Shown here: piece after piece, positions 23,068 through 34,263 of the stretch
How positions within the stretch are numbered: the first letter of the stretch is position 1
Layout of the letters: each line of letters begins with the position of its first letter
Assembly: GCF_042453785.1 (NCBI RefSeq)
Contig: NC_091673.1
Coordinates: 8,887,001-8,951,000, forward strand
Direction: 5' to 3'
Source: Malus domestica
Taxonomy: Eukaryota; Streptophyta; Magnoliopsida; Rosales; Rosaceae
DNA length: 64,000 bases
The notes under the pieces: generated by a model
Told to the model about the DNA's origin: nothing
Seen by the model: the letters and a program-made list of their open reading frames with translations, nothing else
Databases searched by the model: none
Translations under genes and position numbers: made by a program

Positions 23068-24118
23068 ATGGCGATCTACAAATCCCTAGAAATCTTTCAG
23101 AAAAACCCCAAATCCTCCGTCTTCTACCTCCACCTCAACCGTCCCAGCCACCGCAACGCCCTCTCGCGCGACTTCTTCACCGAATTCCCCGAGGCCCTCT
23201 CTTCCCTCGACCAAAACCCTAACGTCAACGTCATCGTCCTCAGCGGCACCGGTGACCACTTCTGCGCCGGAATCGACCTCAAAACGCTCACATCGATCTC
23301 CGAAAATTTCGTCTCCGTAGACCGAGGCCGCGTCGGAGAGCAGTTTCGGCGGGAGATCAAGTGGTTGCAGGACGCGATCACGGCGATTGAGCGGTGCCGG
23401 AAGCCAGTGATTGCTTCCATCCACGGGGCGTGTATCGGCGGTGGTATCGATATCGTGACCGCCTGCGACATAAGGTATTGCAGCAAGGACGCGTTCTTTT
23501 CGGTCAAAGAGGTCGACTTGGCGATCACGGCGGACCTCGGGACGCTTCAGAGGCTGCCGGGAATTGTCGGGTACGGAAACGCGATTGAACTGGCGCTTAC
23601 GGGTCGGAGGTTCTCGGGTCCGGAGGCTAAGCAGCTGGGCCTGGTTTCTGGAGTGTTCGACTCCAGGGACGAGTTGGAAAACGGTGTACGCCTCATCGCT
23701 GAGGGTAAGTTGGTCATTTACAAAAACAAATAATTTGTGATTAATCAAGTAAATTAGTTTGTTATTACACTTATGCTGACAAGGGTGTGGACTTTGGAAG
23801 CGTAAAGAATGCGCTTTTACAACCCAAAAGCACCCTGCTTTTTAATTTGGAGTCAGAAGCGCTTTTAGCCATTTCAGAAGTAAATCATAAACCCGTAGTA
23901 GTAATATTTTTGGGACATGACATTCAGGAATTGGATTGAAATCTCCACTGGCAGTGACGGGGACGAAAGCGGTATTGCAAAGAAGTAGGGAGCTGAATGT
24001 GGAGCAAGGATTGGATTATGTTGCAACATGGAATTCAGCAATGCTGTTATCTGATGATTTAACTGAGGCTATCTCAGCATTTGCCCAGAAAAGAAAGCCC
24101 GTCTTTGCCAAGCTCTAA
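23068..24118 (+). CDS. DCI1: Delta(3,5)-Delta(2,4)-dienoyl-CoA isomerase, peroxisomal
   Basis: There are two exons (23068-23704 and 23928-24118), giving 275 residues. The fold is the crotonase/enoyl-CoA hydratase type. The oxyanion-hole segments are CAGID (66-70) and GACIGGG (120-126). Asp128, Glu148 (KEVD) and Asp156 (TADLG) have the same spacing as the catalytic Asp/Glu/Asp of rat dienoyl-CoA isomerase, followed by TLQRLPGIVG. The enzyme shifts 3,5-dienoyl-CoA to 2,4-dienoyl-CoA during beta-oxidation of unsaturated fatty acids. The C-terminus is AKL, a PTS1-type peroxisomal signal carried by exon 2. Exon 1 is strikingly GC-rich compared with its surroundings. The start follows a short leader and matches the usual N-terminus. 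Confidence 0.94.
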
Positions 24119-25795
24119 TTGCAATTTCAGTTGCATCTTCCTTTATGCTGTTGTCTTTTTAATTTGCTGTTCCATACTCTCACAGTGAAAAGCACTTGTG
24201 ATAAAAGCACACTTTTTAAGAGAGAAAATAAAATGGTATACCCTGTACCTTGTTATTGCACTCGATTATGATTGCGCTCGACGTTGATAATCGACAGATT
24301 TTTCTATACTTGGATTCTTGAAGTATTTGTTATTTCTTTGGAAATCGAATTGTGTTTGTCGTGTTCGTATCATTTTTGTGTCATATTCATTATCATAATG
24401 GCTTGTGTGGTATCAAACTTATTATTTTAACGGATTCTTAATAGGTGACCTGATAATGATTCGATTTGTTAATAGGTCATGTTGATTCGTGTCGAGTTAA
24501 TGGTTTATGCAAGAAATTGTCATATTTAATGTCTAGTCGTGTACGTGTTGTTTTTCTATCATACTTGTTATCTTATCAGGTTCTTAATATGTGACTTGAT
24601 AATGATATGATACAATAATGGTCCAACTTGTTAACAGATTGACTCAAAACCTATTAATTAAGTGTTATTTTGTATCAGATTAACAAATCGTGCAAGAAAT
24701 TACCTGAAACTAGACTACATTGATTCCTATCAGAAGGGATTGAGTCCATGTCACATTCTCACACAACCATCAAGAACTTATTTCATTCATACCACCAAGC
24801 TTCATTCTCTTGGTCCACATTATTTATTTTTCTTAATAATTCTGCCCTCACTTTGATAATTACATCTATCCATACGTTATTATCAAAAATAGAAGGTAAA
24901 AGAAGGATTAGTATCTAGTACAGAATTATATTTCTTTTATGTTTTTACGGCTAGAACTCACTCATCTTCCATACTTTTACCTTAAACTTACATAATATTT
25001 GGAAGTTCGTATCTATTTTTTAAAATTTAATTAGTTATCTTCTTTTATTTAAAAGATAGATTTTGTTAGATTAGTCGTCAACGTGGTTCGAATCCACGAC
25101 ATCATGCAAAGACTCATCACCTTTTCACCAATGTGTTAAATGGCCACTTGCTTTAATTTATTTAGTTATCAATTATAATCAAATTATTAAGACAAATCAG
25201 GGATAATATCCATCTAGATTGATTAATTCCAAAAGAGTCCCTATTTGTATGCAATTGGATTATCTCTATATGGTTGTTTATGTGTTTGCCAGTCCACATC
25301 AACCTGACCAAGAAATGGGCAGTTCCATGGCATTAATCGGGTCAAATATCATATTGGCCCAATTCGGTTTGGATTGGACGTACGTCTTCATTATTCCAAA
25401 TGAGGTAAGAAGCTCATACGTTTTCTTCACATGCCTTTTGTGCACCCATTTCAAGAAATGATAAAAGTGATTGTTCTTACCAATTTATGTTTTTTGCAGC
25501 CCTCGGCCTAATTGTGTGTGTCTTTCTTTATATCTTGGGTACAGCTTTCGTTTCGTTTGAACTTTTTACTTTATATGTTGTTATTTGGTTGGCTCTTTTT
25601 GGGCCTTGTATTATTTTTTATTTGAAGTAATTTTGTTTGACTAAAAAAATAAATAAAAGAGAAACGTTAAGGAGATTCTCTTAAAATAGAACTCTCTATG
25701 AACTATTTGCCCACTACTCACATTTTTACGTCCATTCTCGTGGCAACATTATAAAACATTGTGCCAAAAACATGAGGTGACAGAGAGTCCGAGGA
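24119..25795. other. Intergenic region, no gene supported
   Basis: The DCI1 3' UTR occupies the first part. The rest is AT-rich. A GTGGTTCGAATCCACGAC segment near 25082 resembles a polymerase III B box and may be a SINE scrap. An 80-codon frame at 25219-25461 shows no domain. Confidence 0.5.
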
Positions 25796-26016
25796 GCATT
25801 TTTGCTCACCGCCATAAATTATGGTGTATGCTCACCATACACTTAATCAATTGACACATATCCGCTCATTTAACCTTGGTTAATTTTTTCAAAATTGAAA
25901 AAGCAAGATTTAAAGTAAAAGTTAACTAGAGTTAGGTGAAAAATACGTGTCATTTGATTAGGTGTATGACAAACATACACCATAGTTATGATGGTAAGCA
26001 AAAATGCTCCCAAGCG
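25796..26016. mobile_element. Foldback MITE (GGAGCATTTTTGC ends)
   Basis: The left arm GGAGCATTTTTGCTCACCGCC and the reverse complement of the right arm GGGAGCATTTTTGCTTACC continue to pair over about 70 bp (including GGTGTATG and ATGACACRTA). The total is about 220 bp. Its right arm also starts each of the three tandem units that follow. Confidence 0.7.
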
Positions 26017-29000
26017 TCCCACTTTTAAGAGAGTATGCTCTGCATTTTTATTCATAAAAAATGTTTTCATTAATTCTCAGAAATAATCTCTGCACGTTTT
26101 TTTTTTCTTTTGTAAGCCTTTGTTTATTTTTGTTTTTTAGTTTTTATTTATTTATTTATATATTTATTCATTTCAAACATCGATAATGTACAAAAATATG
26201 CATTTGAAAAAAGAAGTAAACCATGCATTGGCAGTTCCTTGTTAAGTTTAATTTCTTCTACTAGTAAAATTTGATGAGTTTTGTATTGATTTCGGGTAGT
26301 AAATTCTTCATGAACTCCCATATATACATATTGATTGTCCAGTATGTTTCACGTGAAATTTGTGCAAGTAATGATTGTGAAAATAATTGGAGAATAAAGT
26401 AAACGAAAAAAAGAAACAGATTAAAAAATCATGTTGAAAAAGTTGGAAAAAATATTGAGCAAGTGTTAGTTCTCCGCTCACCCAAACAACTTGGTTGCCT
26501 GATGATGCATGGCCAACCTAGCAGTGACGTTCTTTGCATGCAGAGGCATTGGCAGCAAGAGAGGTTGGCTTGGACGGCGGTCAGGGTTTTCGAGATATTT
26601 TGACTGAAGGAGATTCGCCTTAAATTGTGGATCCCTTCATTAATTTGTCTGTCATTTGACCTTCTGTAAGCTTGCTTTGGCCTGTGTATAACTTTTGTTA
26701 TCAATGAATCAACTATCGTTTCTTTTGAAAAAAAAAAAAAAACCTAGCTGTTACATCTCACTTTTAATTGTGGCCTTTGATTTTAAGATCTACAATTTCT
26801 AAACGAGTCTGTCAAAGCTCGGGAAGAGTATGTCAATTAATATTAGTTATGAAGATGGAAAATGTAAAGGAGTGGATATTCTATATATATTTTTTTTTGT
26901 TGCTTGGAAAGCTTTTCAATTGATAGGATATATCCTATCATAAAAATAGACTGAAAAATGTAAATAATTAAAGGCTTATTATATTAACAACCCATGTATT
27001 GTTGAATAAATCTTACATACTTAATACACCTTACATTTGTTTTTTCAATTAAAAATTATCTTACTACACCCCCACATACTTTCCCAAAACACCCTCACAC
27101 ACCACATTTCCAACATACACCTTACATTTTCTACATACACTTCACATTTTCTACACACCCCACATTCTTCAAATCTTATAATACTCATTTTTAATTTTTA
27201 TAAATTAAATTGACTTTGGAATAAACTCTAACATCCAGTGTGATTGATGTGGAGAGAAGAAAATAGTCACATGAGAGGCACCAATTGAACGGAATGAGTT
27301 ATATTGCAGTAATTAACCATTGAATGGAATGAGTTATGTTGCAGTAATTCACCATTGAAAAATACGTGTCATTTGATTATGTGTATGACAAACATACACC
27401 AATATTATGGTGGTAAGTAAAAATACTCCCGAGCGTCCCACTTTTGAGAGTACGCTTTGCATTTTTATTCATAAAAAAATGTTTTCATTAATTCTCAGAA
27501 ATAATCTCTGCACGTTTTTTTTTTATTTTGTAAGCCTTTGTTTATTTTTGTTTTTTGGTTTTCATTTATTTATTTATATATTTATTCATTTCAAACATCA
27601 ATAATGTACAAAAATATGCATTTGAAAAAAGAAGTAAACTATGCATTGGCAGTTCCTTGTTAAGTTTAATTTCTTCTACTAGTAAAATTTGATGAGTTTT
27701 TTATTGATTTCGTGTAGTAAATTCTTCATGAACTCCCACATATACATATTGATTGTCCAGTATGTTTCACGTGAAATTTGTGCAAGTAATGATTGTGAAA
27801 GTAATTGGAGAATAAAGTAAACGAAAAAAGAAACAGATTAAAAAAACATGTTGAAAAAGTTGGAAAAAATATTGAGCTAGTGTTAGTGCTCCACTCACCC
27901 AAACAACTTGGTTGCTTGATGATGCATGGCTAACCTAGCAGTGACGTTTTTTGCATGCAGAGGCATTGTGTCACCTCCCGGCCCAGGACGGATCACTTCT
28001 CGGGCTTGCTTCACTACCGTAGTACGATATTATCCGCTTTGGGCCTCGACCATGCCCTCACGGTTTTGTTTCTGGGAACTCACACGAGAATTTCCCAATG
28101 GGTCACCCATCATGGGATTACCCTTGTGTGAACTCGCTTAACTTCGAAGTTCCGATAGAACCCAAAGCCAGTGAGCTCCCAAAAGGTCACATGTTAGGTA
28201 GGGATGAGAATATACATTTAAGGATCACTCCCCTGAGCGATGTGGAATGTTACAATCCACCATCCTTAAGGGGCCCGACGACCTCGTCAGCACACCACGA
28301 CCAGGGTTAGGCTCTGATACCAATTTGTCACATCCCGGCTCGGGACGAATCACTTCCCGGGCTTGCTCCACAACCGTAATACGATATTGTCCTCTTTGAG
28401 CTCCGACCACACCCTCACGGTTTTGTTTCTGGGAACTCACAAGCAACTTCTCAGTGGGTCACCCATCATGGGATTGCCCTCGTGCGAACTCGCTTAACTT
28501 CGGAGTTCCGATGGAACCCGAAGCTAGTGAGCTCCCAAAATGCCTCATGTTAGGTAGGGATGAGAATATACATTTAAGGATCACTCTCCTTGGCGATGTG
28601 AGATGTTACACATTGGCAGCAAGAGAAGGTGCGGCTTGGACGGCGGTAGGGGTTTTCGAGATATTTTGATTGAAGGAGATTCGCCTTAAATTGTGGATCC
28701 CTTCATTAATTTGTCTGTCATTAGACCTTCTTGTCGAGGATTGCATTTCTGTAAGCTTGCTTTGGCCTGTGTATAACTTTTGTTATCAATGAATCAACTA
28801 TCGTTTCTTTTGAAAAAAAAAAAAAAAAAAAAAAAAAAACCTAGCAGTTACATCTCACTTTTAATTGTGACCTTTGATTTTAAGATCTAGAATTTCTAAA
28901 CGAGTCTGTCAAAGCTCGGGAAGAGTATGTCAATTAATATTAGTTATGAAGATGGAAAATGTAAAGGAGTGGATATTCTATTTTTTTTTTTTTTTTGTTG

Positions 29001-30244
29001 CTTGGAAAGCTTTTCAATTGATAGGATATATCCTATCATAAAAATAGACTGAAAAATGTAAATAATTAAAGGCTTATTATATTAACACCCCATGTATTGT
29101 TGAATAAATCTTACATACTTAATACACCTTACATTTGTTTTTTCAATTAAAAATTATCTTACTACACCCCACATACTTTCCCAAAACACCCTCACACCCC
29201 ACATTTCCAACATACACCTTACATTTTCTACATACACTCCACATTTTCTACACACCCCACATTCTTCAAATCTTATAATACTCATTTTTAACTTTTATAA
29301 ATTAAATTGACTTTGGAATAAACTCTAACATCCAGTGTGATTGATGTGGAGAGAAGAAAATAGTCACATGAGAGGCACCAATTGAACGGAATGAGTTATA
29401 TTGCAGTAATTAACCATTGAATGGAATGAGTTATGTTGCAGTAATTCACCATTGAAAAATACGTGTCATTTGATTATGTGTATGACAAACATACACCATA
29501 ATTATGGTGGTAAGCAAAAATACTCCCGAGCGTCCCACTTTTGAGAGTGCGCTTTGCATTTTTATTCATAAAAAAATGTTTTCATTAATTCTCAGAAATA
29601 ATCTCTGCACGTTTTTTTTTTCTTTTGTAATCCTTTGTTTATTTTTGTTTTTTAGTTTTCATTTATTTATATATTTATTCATTTCAAACATCGATAATGT
29701 ACAAAAATATGCATTTGAAAAAAGAAGTAAACTATGCATTGGCAGTTCCTTGTTAAGTTTAATTTCTTCTACTAGTAAAATTTGATGAGTTTTTTATTGA
29801 TTTCGTGTAGTAAATTCTTCATGAACTCCCACATATACATATTGATTGTCCAGTATGTTTCACGTGAAATTTGTGCAAGTAATGGTTGTGAAAGTAATTG
29901 GAGAATAAAGTAAACGAAAAAAGAAACAGATTAAAAAAACATGTTGAAAAAGTTGGAAAAAATATTGAGCAAGTGTTAGTGCTCCACTCACCCAAACAAC
30001 TTGGTTGCTTGATGATGCATGGCTAACCTAGCAGTGACGTTCTTTGCATGCAGAGGCATTGGCAGCAAGAGAAGCTGCGGCTTGGACGGCGGTAGGGGTT
30101 TTCGAGATATTTTGATTGAAGGAGATTCGCCTTAAATTGTGGATCCTTTCATTAATTTGTCTGTCATTAGACCTTCATGTCGAGGATTGCATTTCTGTAA
30201 GCTTGCATTGGCCTGTGTATAACTTTTGTTATCAAAGAATCAAC
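25938..30244 (+). repeat. Three tandem ~1.4-kb units (25938, 27357, 29454)
   Basis: Each unit starts GAAAAATACGTGTCATTTG in the right arm of the foldback MITE and runs through a conserved series of blocks (ATTCTCAGAAATAATCTCTG, CCAGTATGTTTCACGTG, GACGTTYTTTGCATGCAGAG, TAATACACCTTACATTTG). Unit 1 is 25938-27356. Unit 2 is 27357-29453 and is longer because of a 642-bp Cassandra insertion plus its 5-bp target duplication. Unit 3, from 29454, is cut off near 30244. Divergence is low, so the triplication is recent. No coding function is seen. Confidence 0.88.
27969..28610 (-). mobile_element. Cassandra TRIM retrotransposon with 5S-rRNA-like LTRs
   Basis: Two direct LTRs (27969-28254 and 28326-28610) flank a 71-bp interior. 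The target duplication CATTG is perfect (27964-27968, 28611-28615). On the minus strand, TGGTATCAGAGCC (28310-28322) follows the 5' LTR and is the initiator-tRNA-Met primer-binding site. A purine-rich CCTTAAGGATGGTGGAT precedes the other LTR. Each LTR encodes a 5S-rRNA-like block, for example GAACTCCGAAGTTAAGCGAG followed by CATGATGGGTGACC, which includes the polymerase III internal promoter region of 5S genes. These are the defining marks of Cassandra. The element encodes no protein. Confidence 0.93.
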
Positions 30245-30605
30245 ATACGTGCTCAAGCAAATATGTGGGACTAATCTCCTTTGAAATCAAAATCAGAGAA
30301 TAACATAATACAGATAGCTTGGTTAGGGTTTGTTTAACAATGGAGAGTGAGAGGTTTTGATAGTTGAAGAAGATAAATAATAGATTAAATGTGATTTGGG
30401 GTGTGTTTAGAATTTTTTTATTTTTTTTAAAACCTAATAATGTCGAAATTGTCATTGCATAATAGGGTACATAAATCATTAACATTAAATTTTAATGTGG
30501 TGTGCATTCAACATTTTGTGGGATGTTAAAAAAAAAAGCCATAATTAAATACACATCATGTTTAATTTAATCTTTAAGAGGTAACCCGCCAATTAAAAGA
30601 AAAAA

Positions 30606-31250
30606 ATAAATACAACAACAACAACAACAACAAAGCCTTTTCCCACTAAGTGGGGTCGGCTATATGAATCCTAGAACGTCATTGCGCTCGGTTTTGTGTC
30701 ATGTCCTCCGTTAGATCCAAATACTCAAGTCTTTTCTTAGGGTCTCTTCCCAAGTTTTCCTAGGTCTTCCTCTACCCCTTCGGCCCTGAACCTCTGTCCC
30801 GTAGTCACATTTTCGAACCGGAGCGTCAGTAGGCCTTCTTTGCACATGTCCAAACCACCGGAACCGATTTTCTCTCATATTTCCTTCAATTTTGGCTACT
30901 CCTACTTTACCTCGGATAACCTCATTCCCAATCTTATCATTTCTCGTGTGCCCATACATCCCACGAAGCATCCTCATCTCCGCTACACCCATTTTGTGTA
31001 CGTTGATGCTTCACTGCCCAACATTCTGTGCCATACAACATCGCTGGCCTTATTGCCGTCCTATAAAATTTTCCCTTGAACTTCAGTGGTCTACGACGGT
31101 CACACAACACGCCGGATGCACTCTTACACTTCATCCATCCAGCTTGTATTCTATGGTTGAGATCTCCATCTAATTCTCCGTTCTCTTGCAAGATAGATCC
31201 TAGGTAGCGAAAACGGTCACTTTTTGTGATCTTCGCTAGATTGCTCCAGT
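30606..31250 (-). mobile_element. RTE-type LINE 3' fragment, copy 1 (broken frame)
   Basis: The minus strand encodes the reverse transcriptase tail: '[20 protein letters not shown]', '[20 protein letters not shown]', a frameshift near 30970, then '[14 protein letters not shown]' and '[13 protein letters not shown]'. The 3' end carries a (TTG)n tail (CAA repeats at 30613-30634), the usual simple-repeat tail of RTE LINEs. The 5' end is truncated near 31250. Confidence 0.82.
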
Positions 31251-31295
31251 CATTAGTGTGGATAAGTATATAAATGGATAGAGATAGGAAAGCAA

Positions 31296-31460
31296 ACACA
31301 AGATGTACGTGGTTCACCCAGATTGGCTACGTCCACGGAATAGAGGAGTTCTCATTAATTGTGAAGGGTTTACACAAAAGCAAACACAAGATGTACGTGG
31401 TTCACCCAGATTGGTTACGTCCACGGAATAGAGGAGTTCTCATTAATTGTGAAGGGTTTA
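31296..31460 (-). repeat. 75-bp tandem duplication of an LTR-type motif
   Basis: The segment GCAAACACAAGATGTACGTGG...TTACACA occurs at about 31302 and again at about 31380. On the minus strand it contains GTGGACGTAGCCAATCTGGG and ACCACGTACATCTTGTG, the same motif seen in the LTR at 2043-2092. It is probably a scrap of an LTR in antisense orientation. Confidence 0.75.
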
Positions 31461-32779
31461 CACAAGTACATAGGTTCAAGCTCTCCTTTAGTGAGTACAA
31501 GTGAATGATTTAGTACAAATGACATTAGGAAATATTGTGGGAGAATGATCTCGTAGCCACGAAACTTCTAAGTACCGGAGTGTGGTATCGTCTTGACTTG
31601 CCTTATCTGTCTCATAGGTAGATGTGGCATCTTCTCTGGAAGTACTCTTCCTCCATCCAGGGGTGGTATCTGTAACTGGTGGAGATGCACAAGGTAATGT
31701 ATCAATTTCACTTGAAGCTTACTTGTAGTTTCATGCTTGGTCAAGCGCGATACAAACCATGTAGTAGGAGTCCCCCAAGTCGCCGAGCTAGGGGATCTGC
31801 TGAGAGAGGTGACAGACAAGGTAAGCAATCAGAGCTCCGGCTGATTGTTCACATTCTCCCTATCTTGCAGGCAGCATGAAGGATAAAGAGAAGAAAAATG
31901 AGAAGAGATGATATGGGATACTTTTGCTTTTGAAGAAGTAACTTTCCACAGGCTTATTCTTGAACTGGGCTGGAGGGTTTTCTGGTTTCCTCCAGAGTAT
32001 AAGGCCGACTGAAGAATTTGAGAGTCAAAACAAGTCCATCAAATCTAGAGTACGTTCGACCCTGCTGATATGGGATACTTTTGCTTTTGACAGAGTAGTG
32101 GATGTATCGGCACGTGTGCTGTTACGCTTGTCTCCACATGCTTCCTTGTATCATTCTCACTTGCCCTATTTGTTCCTCAGGCAGATGCGGTATCTTCCCT
32201 GGAAGCATAAGATGTTGAAGATGAGTACTCGAGAGCAATGCCAGGTAAGTAATCAGGTAAGGGGTTCCAAGCAGTCAGTTCCTGGCTGGAAGCTTGATTC
32301 CAAGTGCTGACTGATTGCTCTCTTTCTCCTTGTCTTGCAGGTAAGAACAAGGCCAAAGGAAAAGACAGGGAAAAAGCATGATATGGGATACTCTTGCTTT
32401 TAACCCTGATGATATGAGATATTCTTGCTCTAGTATAGCTTGTTTACAGAGGTATTATCGGGGGGAAAGAAAGTTGAATATTTCGAAAGGCTTCGTTGGG
32501 AGTGCCCTCTCAGATAAGAGAAAGGGTTGAGCATTTTTGCAGGTCTGCCTGTCCGTTAGGGATGGAGGTCGACATATATAGGAGTCTCCCTAACATCAAG
32601 TAATAATGCTATTCCTTTACCCTGCTTGGTTATAGCATGGTAGTGGGAGCTGCCAGCTTCACATGTTTTAACCCTGTCAGAGCACTTTGAAAAAGTGGTC
32701 TGTGGTATCTGGAAAGCTGATGTTGCGTGTGAAGATTACAGACAAGCTTTATCCAAGGAGATCCAGCTCTTGAAGTTGG

Positions 32780-33010
32780 GAAAGTGGTGCCTCTTCGGTT
32801 TTCGAACAAGCAATCCTGTCGGGGATCTGGCTCTCGAGATTCGGAGAACGATGCCTCTTCGATTTTTGAGAAAGCAATCCTGCTGGGGGTCTGGCTCTCG
32901 AGATTCGGAGAGCGGTGTCTCTTCGATTTTTGAGAAAGTAATCATGTTGGGAGTCTGGCTCTCGAGATTCGGAGGGCGGTGCCTCTTCGATTTTGGAGCA
33001 AGCAATCTTG
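32780..33010 (+). repeat. ~60-bp tandem repeats (GCCTCTTCGATTTT units)
   Basis: Four units with GCCTCTTCGATTTTTGAGA...TCTGGCTCTCGAGATTCGGAG begin near 32788, 32848, 32908 and 32968. Confidence 0.85.
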
Positions 33011-33572
33011 TTAGGAGTGTTTTCTCGAATGTGAGTAAAGGTTGGACGTGTTTGCTAGTCTACCTTGCCACGAAGCACAGAGGTTGACACACAGGGACTT
33101 TCCAATTATCCAGCAGTGGTACTGTTCCTTTACCCTCTCTTCAATTTTTGAGAAAGTAATCATGTTGGGAGTCTGGCTCTCGAGATTCGGAGGGCGGTGC
33201 CTCTTCGATTTTGGAGCAAGCAATCTTGTTGGGAGTGTTTTCTCGAATGTGAGTAAAGGTTGGGCATGTTTGCTAGTCTACCTTGCCACGAAGCACAAAG
33301 GTTGACACACAGGGACTTTCCAATTATCCAGCAGTGGTACTGTTCCTTTACCCTCTTTGATTTTTGAGAAAGTAATCATGTTGGGAGTCTGGCTCTCGAG
33401 ATTCGGAGGGCGGTGCCTCTTCGATTTTGGAGCAAGCAATCTTGTTGGGAGTGTTTTCTCGAATGTGAGTACAGGTTGGGCATGTTTGCTAGTCTACCTT
33501 GCCACGAAGCACAGAGGTTGACACACCGGGACTTTCCAATTATCCAGCAGTGGTACTGTTCCTTTACCCTTG
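32926..33572 (+). repeat. ~217-bp tandem repeats, three units
   Basis: TGAGAAAGTAATCATGTTGG recurs at 32931, 33149 and 33365, each followed by the same CTACCTTGCCACGAAGCAC and TTCCAATTATCCAGCAGTGG blocks. The units are nearly identical, with periods of 218 and 216 bp. Confidence 0.92.
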
Positions 33573-33887
33573 TGGGTAATAATATGGTAGCTAGACCTTC
33601 AAAATTTATGTGTTTAAACTTTGTTAGTGTTGTTTCTTTGCAATTCTTTTACCCTTCTTGGTCAGAGCGATGTAGTGGGAGCTGCAAGCTTCACGTGTCT
33701 CAACTTTGTCAGAGAACTTTGGCAAAGTTATTTGTGGTACCCATGAGCTACTGTTGCGTGTGGGAAGTGGGTGATTGAACAGTACGATTCATGTGCTTTC
33801 TACTTCGTCAGAAATCTTCGACAGAATGCCCATAATTTCCGCAAAGCTGAGTGTGCGTGTGACAGGTGCTGACAAGGCTGGAAAAGT

Positions 33888-34125
33888 AGGTGCCTCTTCG
33901 ATTTCTAAGATCGGCCCTCGTGGTCTCTGAGCATCCCAGCTTTTGAGAAAGAAAGCCTCTTCGATTTCTGAGATCGGCCTTCGTGGTCTTTGAGCAGCCC
34001 AGCTTTTGAGAAAGCAAACGCCTCTTCGATTTCTGAGATCGACCCTCGTGATCTCTGAGCAGCCCAGCTTTTGAGAAAACAAACGCCTCTTCGATTTCTG
34101 AGCAGGCGCCTCTTCGATTTCTGAA
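33888..34125 (+). repeat. ~62-bp tandem repeats related to the upstream array
   Basis: GCCTCTTCGATTTCTGAGAT recurs four to five times with CTTTTGAGAAAG spacers. The 5' motif matches the unit start of the array at 32780, so both derive from one ancestral repeat. Confidence 0.85.
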
Positions 34126-34263
34126 GCTTCGTCGAGTGCAGATTTTTATAGGGGCTGACATTAAGTTCCAAAGCACACTTGAATATCCACCAGTAGAAGC
34201 TCCATTCTTGCACTTCTAAGATCTTGATTTGTCCGACCTCTTCTCTCTTCAACACCTTTGAAA

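Noticed and set aside
23086-23748. Long minus-strand open frame (220 codons) opposite DCI1
   Set aside because: It is the antisense of a GC-rich exon with strong codon bias. The sense strand encodes a recognisable enzyme with catalytic residues.
25079-25100. B-box-like GTGGTTCGAATCCACGAC as a tRNA gene
   Set aside because: No matching D-arm, anticodon stem or acceptor pairing could be found around it.
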